Program-made: the position numbers and the translations under genes
Part shown: piece by piece, positions 1 through 7,912 of the stretch
How the letters are laid out: the number at the start of each line of letters is the position of its first letter
Position numbering within the stretch: the stretch's first letter is position 1
Source: Gemmatimonadales bacterium
GTDB lineage: Bacteria > Krumholzibacteriota > Krumholzibacteriia > LZORAL124-64-63
Length of the DNA stretch: 64,000 bases
Reading direction: 5' to 3'
Assembly (NCBI GenBank): GCA_019038745.1
Contig: JAHOYV010000068.1
Coordinates: 1-64,000 of the forward strand
The notes under the pieces: generated by a model
Seen by the model: the letters and a program-made list of their open reading frames with translations, nothing else
Databases searched by the model: none
Told to the model about the DNA's origin: nothing

Positions 1-227
<227 letters not shown>

Positions 228-263
228 GTTAGATAGTCAGCCCACGGGTTGATGGTTAAATGG

Positions 264-291
264 CCCCGCTGCCTTTGGTGGCGGGGTTTTT
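264..291 (+). terminator. Intrinsic terminator of the RRM gene
   Basis: CCCCGCTGCC pairs with GGTGGCGGGG (two G-T pairs) around a TTT loop and is followed by five T. It lies about 35 bases after the stop codon of the RRM protein gene. Confidence 0.9.
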
Positions 292-397
292 CCGTGTTCG
301 CTGCCGAGTAGCGGGCTCGTTGAACGGTTATGTGTTTTTCCGGCTCTCGGCATCGGAGCCTCTTGATCTGGCCACTGAGTAGAAGTCGACAAAGCCG

Positions 398-805
398 TCA
401 AGGTGCAACCTTTACCGGAGTATCTTTCATTCCCCTTGGGCTTCCAAATTTCCTGACAGCCTTGTAGACGCACCAGGAAACCCATCTCCAGGCTCCATCT
501 TCAACACAGCATTCTTGGAGTTCCCGGTCCACTTGGTCCTTCCAGGATGGATCTAACTTGCCAAGGCCAATCAACTGGAGTAGCGCGTCATGAACACACG
601 AACCACGCATGATCCATTTCTTGTCGGGGAAAGAGTTGGCACCATTCCAGGCATAAGCAGGTTTAATAAGGAGAATACCCTCCTTGGTTAAATTTGTGAA
701 ATCAGAGTAGGCGTTTTTCTTTGGCCGGATCTTTGTTTGGCGTTTATACGCTGAATGTAGCTGATACTTGTAGTTGCCCTTCTTATAATAAAGCTTTTGG
801 TTCAT
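398..805 (-). CDS. DUF1353-like small protein, possibly phage-derived
   Basis: A 135-residue protein with no signal peptide. The central segment with YAWNGAN, then W-I-M-R-G-S-C-V-H-D-A-L-L, resembles the core of DUF1353 proteins (aromatic-W-N-G-A followed by a conserved H-D-A-L), which are often found in phage genomes; their activity is not known. It is rich in K, N and Y codons and looks more A/T-rich than its surroundings, which fits a recently acquired gene. No other phage gene is visible nearby. A purine-rich GAGGGA stretch lies just before the ATG. The family assignment is by motif memory only. Confidence 0.6.
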   Translation of the reverse strand: MNQKLYYKKGNYKYQLHSAYKRQTKIRPKKNAYSDFTNLTKEGILLIKPAYAWNGANSFPDKKWIMRGSCVHDALLQLIGLGKLDPSWKDQVDRELQECCVEDGAWRWVSWCVYKAVRKFGSPRGMKDTPVKVAP

Positions 806-874
806 ATCACGTCCCTCGAAACAGTGGAGATTTCACTGGCACGAATATTCATTCATAAGGGGCGGCACGGTGCC

Positions 875-3049
875 TCACATCTGCCCAGGGAACGCGAAGG
901 TGGTAACGTAAACGTCGGTAATATCATTCTGCAGGTCCACATATGTGATCTTGTCTCCATATAGGTCGGCGCGGTACTGGTCGCCCAAGCCATCGGTGAT
1001 TTTGAAAATTATCCCGTCGGAGATACGGGCCAGGTAGACGTCCACGGCTCCTCCTACGTCTGATCCATACGCCACAAAATCTCCGTCGATTGAGGGACTG
1101 TCTAGTTGGCCCCCATTATCAACCAGTGTGGTGTAAAGGATTGGCGTTTGGCTCAAGTCGGCGAGTTCGATCGTAGAGTTCCCCCCAAGATCGATGCTTC
1201 GCCAAACGATCATGTTGTCTGATGTTGCCGGCAAACGTTCGTCAAGGAGGGGGTTGGTGGCCACCGAAATCAGGAGTCCGGACCACAAATCGTACGCATA
1301 GATATCCGTCTGAAAGTCCACCTGAGACTCCCACACGACGTAGCGATCCGCGATGACAGGCCGACCCGCAGGCGGACTTGGGCCGCCGATGACAACGGGA
1401 ATATTGGATAGCCACTCCATGTCGTAGTACATGACCTTTGATGAACCCACTGTTCCCTGCTCCCACACAACTGCGTCGCCCGCAATCGAGGAGGAGTAGA
1501 TGGTTGCTGGCTCCGAAATGATCCATTCCACTTGATAGGGACCAAGGTCAAATACTCCAATCCTGCCACTTTGGGACGAAGTGGATTCGAAGGCCGAGAA
1601 GCTGATCCGGCTGCCGCTCACATCGGGGCTCGCGTCATGTGTTAAACCGTCGGACACCTGGATGATGGTCCCGTTGATACTCCCGTCCGCACTCAACCGT
1701 TGAACCAGAATAGTACCAGGTCCGTAACTGTCATCGGATAACAAAGTCCGAGTGGAATAGACCACCATTTCGGAGGTGGCATCAGAACCCAAGCGGGGCC
1801 CGGATTCGTATTGGTCTTGTGATCGCGTGATTCTAGTGTGCGAAAGGTAGATGATTCTGGGGTCGTACTTCCGCCAGCCCGGTGCGCCGTCCCCGGCTGG
1901 GTCCACCACGACGGGAGAGAGTCCGGATCCGTCCGGATTGATAAGCCAAATGTCCGCAGGTCCGGACGGCAGATCCGACCTTCTTTCGAAGAGGATCTGG
2001 GATCCGTCTGGAGACCACTCAGGAGCGTAGTCCTGGGTGCCGGCGGCTGTGGTGAGTGCGTGTTGATTCGATCCATCTGCGTCCATGATCCAGATTTCCC
2101 CCTCATATCCCGGAAGGAATTTTGAGAAGGCGATTCTGCTGCCGTCGGGGCTCCACGTCGGGGATCCGTCATTCATGGTGGCATCGAAGGTAAGGCGGGT
2201 GGTGGAAAGATCGATCACGTTCACCAGGTAAATTTCCTGATTACCGTCTCGTTGGCTGTGGAAGACAATCTGGGAGCCGTCGGGGGACCAGGCTGGAGCA
2301 CCGTCGCTGGTTGGGTCCTCGGTCAGTTGTACTTTTCCAGAGCCGTCTGGATTCATAACATGGAGGCTGGAACTGGTAGGCGACCACATGATATACACGA
2401 TTCTGGATCCGTCAGGCGAGTATTTAGGACCCATTTCATACAGCGTGTGGCTGTTGGTGATATTGACCGGGGAACCGCCGTTCGGATCCAATGTCCAGAG
2501 ATCGTAGGTTCCATCCAGAGTACTGTGATAGACGATACGGTCGCCGGCCCAGTCGGGAGAGCCGTCGGTGACCGTGTTGTTTGTGTGTTGTGTGAGATTT
2601 GTTCCGTCCCAGGTGAATATCTCGGTATCTCCGTCCCGGTTGCTCTCGAAGGTGACGGAGGCGCTGAGAATCAACTCGGGAACTCCATCATCCGCCACCA
2701 CGCTGATGCTGCACTCGGTCCCGCTGTAATCAGGGTAGTCGGCCCAGGCATCCCAGGTAATTTGCAGCCCCGTTGCGGAAAGGACGCCGGCGCCTGCATC
2801 ACCGCTGACGGTAGTACATTCAATCGGAAACGTGGAACCACCGTCAATGGACAAGTAGGCCGTAACGGTCATGGGATCACCGTCCGCATCAAACAAATCA
2901 TATGAGATATCCACCAGGTAGGTGAATGGTCTTTGTTCAGCAGCAACATTGGCAACTTCAGGAGGAGTGTTGGCCTGGGCCAAGCTTGAAAAGATCAGGA
3001 AACCAAGAGCCGGTAAGATCAAAAGGTTGATATGTTTATAGTTCTTCAT
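875..3049 (-). CDS. Secreted TolB-like (PD40) beta-propeller protein
   Basis: A 724-residue exported protein. It begins with a signal peptide (hydrophobic stretch at about residues 8-24, cleavage after AQA). Residues 28-130 look like a cadherin/Ig-type domain (DADGDP motif). From about residue 135 to 400 there are repeated PD40 blades with the W-S-P-D-G-S-x-I-x-F motif, as in TolB and WD40-like propellers, and a second set of more divergent blades (xYDLWSG, V-V-W-E/R) follows to the C-terminus. Such proteins are usually periplasmic or surface proteins for binding. GGAG lies 8 bases before the ATG. A short nucleotide match to its 3' end is found at 37151-37201. Function beyond a propeller scaffold is unknown. 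Confidence 0.85.
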   Translation of the reverse strand: MKNYKHINLLILPALGFLIFSSLAQANTPPEVANVAAEQRPFTYLVDISYDLFDADGDPMTVTAYLSIDGGSTFPIECTTVSGDAGAGVLSATGLQITWDAWADYPDYSGTECSISVVADDGVPELILSASVTFESNRDGDTEIFTWDGTNLTQHTNNTVTDGSPDWAGDRIVYHSTLDGTYDLWTLDPNGGSPVNITNSHTLYEMGPKYSPDGSRIVYIMWSPTSSSLHVMNPDGSGKVQLTEDPTSDGAPAWSPDGSQIVFHSQRDGNQEIYLVNVIDLSTTRLTFDATMNDGSPTWSPDGSRIAFSKFLPGYEGEIWIMDADGSNQHALTTAAGTQDYAPEWSPDGSQILFERRSDLPSGPADIWLINPDGSGLSPVVVDPAGDGAPGWRKYDPRIIYLSHTRITRSQDQYESGPRLGSDATSEMVVYSTRTLLSDDSYGPGTILVQRLSADGSINGTIIQVSDGLTHDASPDVSGSRISFSAFESTSSQSGRIGVFDLGPYQVEWIISEPATIYSSSIAGDAVVWEQGTVGSSKVMYYDMEWLSNIPVVIGGPSPPAGRPVIADRYVVWESQVDFQTDIYAYDLWSGLLISVATNPLLDERLPATSDNMIVWRSIDLGGNSTIELADLSQTPILYTTLVDNGGQLDSPSIDGDFVAYGSDVGGAVDVYLARISDGIIFKITDGLGDQYRADLYGDKITYVDLQNDITDVYVTTFAFPGQM

Positions 3050-3076
3050 TCTTTTGCTCCAATATTTTAGAGCCTG

Positions 3077-3529
3077 TCATTTCACCAAAGTCATGGACTT
3101 CAGCGCAATGAAATTTCCAACACGAAGACGGCAAAAATAAACACCACCGGCAACCTGGTGATTTTGATCATCACAACCGTTCCAGGTGGCGGTCCGTCTG
3201 CCCGCTGGCTCACTCACTCCGCCACGTAGAGTACGAATCAGCCTACCCCTCAGGTCAAAAACCGCCAAATGGACAATCGACGCACGAGGCAAATCATAGC
3301 TGATGGCCGTTGAGGGATTGAAGGGATTCGGATAAACCCGGGATAAATTGTAAACATCGGGCACGGCCCCACCGTCCGACACGGATGATCCGTAAGTGGT
3401 GTGCAAGCTGAACAGAGGAGAATGGTCCTGGCCGGTTGCCGCCATTGCGATCCCGGTTTGAAATATCCAGGGGACTGCAAGAAAAAGAAGGGACACGGTG
3501 ATTACATTGAGTTTTTTTCGTCGGCTCAT
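3077..3529 (-). CDS. Secreted protein with FlgD/Por-like C-terminal sorting domain
   Basis: A small exported protein of about 150 residues. A basic N-terminus (MSRRKKLN) and hydrophobic core form a signal peptide ending near AMA. The rest is almost entirely one C-terminal domain with the core YPNPFNPSTAISYDLP, then V-F-D-L-R-G-R-L-I-R-T-L and a final G-G-V-Y-F-C-R-L. This is the FlgD-like/type IX secretion-type domain common on exported proteins of FCB bacteria, normally at the end of a much longer protein. Here there are only about 40 residues before it, so it may be a remnant of a larger secreted protein or a stand-alone domain. An ATG 15 bases upstream is possible; the chosen start matches the K-rich n-region. 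Confidence 0.75.
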   Translation of the reverse strand: MSRRKKLNVITVSLLFLAVPWIFQTGIAMAATGQDHSPLFSLHTTYGSSVSDGGAVPDVYNLSRVYPNPFNPSTAISYDLPRASIVHLAVFDLRGRLIRTLRGGVSEPAGRRTATWNGCDDQNHQVAGGVYFCRLRVGNFIALKSMTLVK

Positions 3530-3716
3530 GGGGCACCTACTCATTGAAGAAATAATGGTACCGAGCGATCTTGGATTCCGAACCGGAGGAACCGTGGACT
3601 ATAGCAGAAATTATGGTAAATGTCTTGCAATAATGGAGCTTTGGCAATGCGCTGTCGACGGACAGGTGGCGCCGCCAATCGGGGAGAAAGTGAGAGAGGA
3701 CTTTAGGATACCGGGT

Positions 3717-5021
3717 TCAGTTCCCGGTACCGCCCGGTTTCAACTCAGCCAGGAATCCTGCGTCGACCCAGTACATATCGCCGGCCAAGCAGAAGAATAG
3801 GTATTTTTCGTCGTGCGAGAGGGCAGGTTGGCCCACTGGGGGAATGCTGAGCTTGTCGTGCAGGAAAACAGCGGGGCTCCAAGTCCCGTCAGCCTGAAGG
3901 AAACTGGCGTAGAGCCCCATGCCGGGGTCGCGATACGTGTCGAAGATCAGTAGGTCCTCGTTCGGGGCGATCCAAGGATGGGCATCGGGAAACTCCGTAT
4001 TTATGCCTTCGCCGGGTACTACAACCGGTTCGCCGTAGCTACTGCCGGACCATGTCCGTTTTACGATAACGCCGTAATCGTTTCCCTCGCCCTGGGTAGT
4101 GTAATAAAGCGAGCCGTCCAGCGTGGATGTGGCGTACATACCCGGGAAGAGCCGGATCGGTTCACCCCAACCGTCGCCAATTCGTTCGGCACGGTAAAGG
4201 TCGCGGGGCTCATGGATATCCGCACGACCGCAGAATACGATGGCGCGACCGTCCGGGGTAAGGTTGGCCTCCTCGGTGAGGTGATCCTCGTCGATGAAAT
4301 GGATCACTTCGGGTTCGGTCCAGCCGTCATCTTCCCAGCGCGTGACCAGGGATCCCACTCCGCCGCGAGAAAAGACGATTTCACGGCCATCCGGCGCGAA
4401 GCTTATGTGATACTCGTGAGCCGTGGTGTTGAGAATGCCGGGGGCGAAGACTCTCGGAACTTCTCCAGGTGGGGTTTGGCCTAGGTAGGGACCGGTCAGA
4501 CCCGTGGATTGGCCCGGCACCAACCGGCCCTCACGTTCAGCCTGCAGCTTGGCGATGGCCACGAGTTCGTCCAGGTGCTCCACCATCCAGGCCAGGTCCG
4601 GGCGATTGGTATTCGTGTCGCGGGCCCTGGTCAGAGCTTCCCGTGCCTCGTCGGTGTTACCGCAACGGATGTGGGCTACGCCAAGTTCCTGCCAGTATCG
4701 TGGGTGGTCACCGAAGAGAGGCTGCAGGGCCTTGACGAGTTCCAGGGCTTCAACCCGCTGGCGCCGAATCACCAGGCGCGCTGGCAGTCCGATCCCCAGT
4801 TCGTAGGCGTCAATGGAGTAAGGTTCGGTAGTGTCGGAGAGCGCCTCGGCAAGTTGGGCCAGGGCCGGCTCCAAACCCTCTGCTGCTAGAGTCTGTTCGA
4901 AGAGCTCCGCGGCTGTTGGTTTCTCGCCGGGTGGTTGAGCGGCGACAACGGCGGCTAAAAGGGCCAGTATTAATACGATTACCGTCGGTAAAGGAAGCGC
5001 TTTTGACGGGTTCGGGACCAT
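3717..5021 (-). CDS. Exported TPR plus PD40 beta-propeller protein
   Basis: About 434 residues. The start chosen is the ATG of MVPNPSK, preceded by GGAGAAGGG and followed directly by a signal peptide (hydrophobic core TVIVLILALLAAVVAA); the reading frame stays open for 44 more codons upstream but those lack signal-peptide logic. Residues about 35-165 form helical TPR-like repeats, and about 180-430 carry PD40-type blades (F-A-P-D-G-R-E-I-V-F, L-T-P-D-G-R-A-I-V-F, A-L-S-H-D-E-K-Y-L-F-F). TPR plus TolB-like propeller proteins are frequent in FCB genomes as envelope scaffold or lipoprotein-like proteins; no enzyme motif was seen. It is in the same orientation as the dockerin-like gene upstream but separated from it by 47 bases. 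Confidence 0.8.
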   Translation of the reverse strand: MVPNPSKALPLPTVIVLILALLAAVVAAQPPGEKPTAAELFEQTLAAEGLEPALAQLAEALSDTTEPYSIDAYELGIGLPARLVIRRQRVEALELVKALQPLFGDHPRYWQELGVAHIRCGNTDEAREALTRARDTNTNRPDLAWMVEHLDELVAIAKLQAEREGRLVPGQSTGLTGPYLGQTPPGEVPRVFAPGILNTTAHEYHISFAPDGREIVFSRGGVGSLVTRWEDDGWTEPEVIHFIDEDHLTEEANLTPDGRAIVFCGRADIHEPRDLYRAERIGDGWGEPIRLFPGMYATSTLDGSLYYTTQGEGNDYGVIVKRTWSGSSYGEPVVVPGEGINTEFPDAHPWIAPNEDLLIFDTYRDPGMGLYASFLQADGTWSPAVFLHDKLSIPPVGQPALSHDEKYLFFCLAGDMYWVDAGFLAELKPGGTGN

Positions 5022-5068
5022 GGACCCTTCTCCAACCAACCTACCCCAAGTAATTATCATGTCGGCTC

Positions 5069-5695
5069 TTAGGGGCAGGAAGATCCTATATGTCCCGCCA
5101 GAATACCAACATCTAACAAGTTCAGGACCCCATCCCACTTGAAATCTGCACAATAACTGTAAGAAGAATAGAAGTGCGATGCGAACGAGGATACGTCGGT
5201 CAGATTCACCTCGAGGTCCCCATTCATGTCCGGGCTGTTGTAGCGGATAAAAGGAATGGTTCCTTCACCGATGTGGACTCCGTTATAAGAAATCCACAGC
5301 GAGTATTCTTCGCAACAACCCCCGGCGAAAAGCGGGTTCTGGAAGAACAATTGGCCGTTGATATCGGTGCCCTGCTCAGAGCTGATATTCCCGAAACAGA
5401 GGCTCCCGCACTCAGATTCCATCCAAATATCCTCGGCAGGCATGTTCAGGACCGGAAAGCCCTCCGAATCCCTAAACGTGATGATGACGGTAGCATCGAG
5501 GATCTGACCTTGAAAGTTCTTGGCCTCGGTCAATGGGGTGCCGCTCCCATTGGGACTGACCACGAGTGAGACATCCTCTACCAGGCCGGTCTCCACATTT
5601 GATTGTTCAGGATCTGGAACTCCTGGAGTTGCCCAGCTTAAGGCCGGAAATACGAGGACGACCAGGAACGTGATGTAGACGACTCGGTGCAGCAT
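5069..5695 (-). CDS. Exported protein with C-terminal dockerin-like repeats
   Basis: A 208-residue protein with a signal peptide (hydrophobic core ITFLVVLVFPAL, cleavage after SWA). The middle part (40-150) is beta-rich with paired cysteines (CGSLCFG, GGCCEEY) and resembles an Ig-like adhesion fold. The C-terminus has two dockerin-type calcium loops: D-M-N-G-D-L-E-V-N-L-T-D and, 30 residues later, D-F-K-W-D-G-V-L-N-L-L-D. Dockerin-like pairs in FCB bacteria usually mediate non-cellulosomal surface attachment. The ATG is preceded by AAGGGG. It could be the first gene of a unit with the TPR/PD40 gene. No substrate can be named. Confidence 0.75.
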   Translation of the reverse strand: MLHRVVYITFLVVLVFPALSWATPGVPDPEQSNVETGLVEDVSLVVSPNGSGTPLTEAKNFQGQILDATVIITFRDSEGFPVLNMPAEDIWMESECGSLCFGNISSEQGTDINGQLFFQNPLFAGGCCEEYSLWISYNGVHIGEGTIPFIRYNSPDMNGDLEVNLTDVSSFASHFYSSYSYCADFKWDGVLNLLDVGILAGHIGSSCP

Positions 5696-5885
5696 GGAAT
5701 TTTCCCCTTAGGACAACCAACCGGAAAACAGATCGTGGCGAGTTGAATCTGACATTAGCAGATCAACAACACGAGGGCAAGAGCCAAGTACTTGCCGAAC
5801 CCAGCGCTTCATCAGAACCACCCTGCCTGTTATCATCGACCAGCACGTCCCCTTCCCGATCACGCATAGCGCAATGGAGGTTTCC

Positions 5886-6479
5886 ATGCTCCCGAATCGA
5901 ATCCGTCAACTCGTCTTCTTGGCCCTGCTGCTCGTTGCGACTCACGTCAGCGCCGACGACCACACCGAATCCCGACCCAGCCTCGAAAGGATCCCGGTCG
6001 ACCCAGCCCTGATCGACGTGGGCGACGGCGACACCGTCACAATCCACTGGAGCGACAAGGACACCGAACGCGTCCGCATCCTGGGCATCGACACGCCGGA
6101 GGTTGCCCATCCTTCCATGGGCTGGAACGACGACCAACCCTACGGACCCGAGGCGACGGCCTTCGCCAAAGGCGTCTTCGCAATGGCCGAATCCGTGGAA
6201 CTGCTCCGCGCCGCCGAACCCGACGGCTACGGACGCACCTTGGGTTACCTCTTCGTCAACGGGCGCAACTACTCGATTCTTGTAGTCACGGCGGGCTACG
6301 CAGTCGAGACCGTCAGCCACTATGGCGACAACGGCCTGCCCGAGGTTGCGGACACGGTGCTAGCTGCATCGCGCGAGGTCGGGCCGGTGCCGTTCGAGGC
6401 TCCGTACCGGTTCCGGCGACGAATGCGCGAGTTGAATGACTGGCGGGAGAATCAGGAGGGTGCTACGGATTCCGAATGA
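5886..6479 (+). CDS. Secreted thermonuclease-family (SNase-like) nuclease
   Basis: A 197-residue exported nuclease of the staphylococcal nuclease family, expected to cleave DNA and RNA in a Ca2+-dependent way in the periplasm or outside. The start is the ATG 6 bases after a perfect GGAGG; an in-frame ATG 12 bases upstream has no such site. A signal peptide (residues 1-23, ending VSA) precedes the nuclease fold. Catalytic elements are present: DGDT at 47-50, Arg64 in E-R-V-R-I-L-G-I-D-T-P-E with Glu72, and Arg117 in D-G-Y-G-R-T-L-G-Y-L-F. The C-terminus is highly charged. It appears to stand alone; the next promoter begins just after it. Confidence 0.9.
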   Translation: MLPNRIRQLVFLALLLVATHVSADDHTESRPSLERIPVDPALIDVGDGDTVTIHWSDKDTERVRILGIDTPEVAHPSMGWNDDQPYGPEATAFAKGVFAMAESVELLRAAEPDGYGRTLGYLFVNGRNYSILVVTAGYAVETVSHYGDNGLPEVADTVLAASREVGPVPFEAPYRFRRRMRELNDWRENQEGATDSE

Positions 6480-6486
6480 AGTGAAA

Positions 6487-6514
6487 TTGACGATTTTGAA
6501 AACCCCTCTATACT
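6487..6514 (+). promoter_or_regulatory. Sigma70-type promoter of the RND efflux operon
   Basis: TTGACG at 6487-6492 and TATACT at 6509-6514 are separated by 16 bases, a near-consensus -35/-10 pair. It sits about 70 bases before the start of the efflux adaptor gene and directly after the nuclease gene. Confidence 0.65.
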
Positions 6515-6583
6515 ATACTCCCCAGCCGTAACCGCAACAGGGACAAGGCGGACGGATCAAATAGGTAGGGACAGGTGAAGCTC

Positions 6584-7912
6584 ATGGGCCTTGAGAAGAC
6601 GAACGTTCGCAAGCTATGGATGAGGCGGATGTGGATTTTGCCGCCGATTGTGTTAGGTGTAGCGGCGATCCTCCTCGCCCCACAGATAAAACGCGGGCCG
6701 CAAATGGAGGTGGTCGCTGAGCGCGCAGTTAAGGTACGCGCCATGAAGGTCTCCAAGTTGGCCGTGGTCCCGCGTGTCGTAGGCTATGGAACAATCACAC
6801 CCGCTCGGAGTTGGCAAGCCGTCGCCGAGGTGGCTGGACAGGTTGCCTGGATATCCAAGGACCTGAAAAGCGGGCACACCGTGCAGGCGGGGATGGAGTT
6901 ACTGGGGATCGAGGAGGCCAACTATCGCCTCGTTTTGGCACAGGTCGAAGCGCAGCTGAGTGCATTGGATGTGAAAAGCAGGACCACTCGCTCGAGCCTT
7001 TCAATCGCTGAACAAGAGCAAAAGCTGCTCCGTGACGATCAAGACCGAAATCGCAGTCTCGCAGAGAATGATCTGGTCTCCCAGGCGGCGGTTGAAGCCT
7101 CGGAGCGACTACTGCTCAATAGCGAAGCAAGAGTGCAGGACCTGAAGAACGCACTCGACCTGAACGAGGCCGAGCGGCAGGTGCTGATTGCAACGAAGGA
7201 AGTCGCCCAGCTCGACCTGAACCGCACTCGCATGGTAGCACCCTTCGATTCACGGATTGTCGATGTGAACGTCGGCGCAATGGAGTATGTAGCCAAGGGC
7301 CAATTGTTGTTCACGGCCGATGGGCTGGAAATCGCCGAGGTCGAAGCATCGATTGCGATCGGCAGGCTGCGCCCTCTCATCCGGTCCTTGGCGCAAGTAG
7401 ACACGGTCGTTTCGGGGTATGGAGTCATGGGCTTGAGCGCCCTCGTTCGCCTGCGAACACCCACCCACTCGATCGAATGGCCAGCGAGAGTCGCGCGGGT
7501 GGCCGGCGCTGTTGATCAACAGACCCAGAGCCTCACTGTTGTCGTTGCGGTCGACCGGCCGATTGACGTAGCGGAGCCTGGCAAACGACCGCCGCTGTTC
7601 CGCAACACCTTCGTTGAAGTGGAATTGACGGCAAGACCCGGGGACGAGCACATCGTCGTCCCGATTTCCACGTTGCATCAAGGCCGAATCTACGTCGTGA
7701 GCGACGAAAACCGGTTGGAAGTACGGCCGGTCAAAGTCAACTTCACTCAAGGGAGCTTTGCCGTTCTAGAGCAGGGAATCAAGCCTGGTGAGCGCATTGT
7801 GACCTCCGACCTTGTCAGCGCAGTTTCCGGAATGTTGCTCGATCCCCAGGAAGACAAGAAAAGCAAACGGCGGCTGATCACCGAGGCTACGGGCAAGGAG
7901 CCGCAGAGATGA
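6584..7912 (+). CDS. RND efflux periplasmic adaptor (HlyD/MFP family)
   Basis: A membrane fusion protein of about 442 residues that would link an inner-membrane RND pump to an outer-membrane channel. A short cytoplasmic N-terminus is followed by one TM anchor (WILPPIVLGVAAILLAPQI). After it come the barrel-sandwich (lipoyl-like) half with V-A-E-V-A-G-Q-V, a long coiled coil (about residues 110-205, rich in E, Q, L, R), the second half motif (R-T-R-M-V-A-P-F-D-S-R-I) and a beta-barrel/MP domain. The start is either GTG at 6575 or ATG at 6584; AGGTGA just before the ATG favours the latter. Its stop overlaps the pump start (ATGA), so the two are translationally coupled. Substrate unknown. Confidence 0.9.
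   Translation: MGLEKTNVRKLWMRRMWILPPIVLGVAAILLAPQIKRGPQMEVVAERAVKVRAMKVSKLAVVPRVVGYGTITPARSWQAVAEVAGQVAWISKDLKSGHTVQAGMELLGIEEANYRLVLAQVEAQLSALDVKSRTTRSSLSIAEQEQKLLRDDQDRNRSLAENDLVSQAAVEASERLLLNSEARVQDLKNALDLNEAERQVLIATKEVAQLDLNRTRMVAPFDSRIVDVNVGAMEYVAKGQLLFTADGLEIAEVEASIAIGRLRPLIRSLAQVDTVVSGYGVMGLSALVRLRTPTHSIEWPARVARVAGAVDQQTQSLTVVVAVDRPIDVAEPGKRPPLFRNTFVEVELTARPGDEHIVVPISTLHQGRIYVVSDENRLEVRPVKVNFTQGSFAVLEQGIKPGERIVTSDLVSAVSGMLLDPQEDKKSKRRLITEATGKEPQR

Noticed and set aside
2252-2905. Long open frame (217 codons) opposite the propeller gene
   Set aside because: It lies antisense to the PD40 repeats, has no recognisable motif and is explained by the codon pattern of the real gene.
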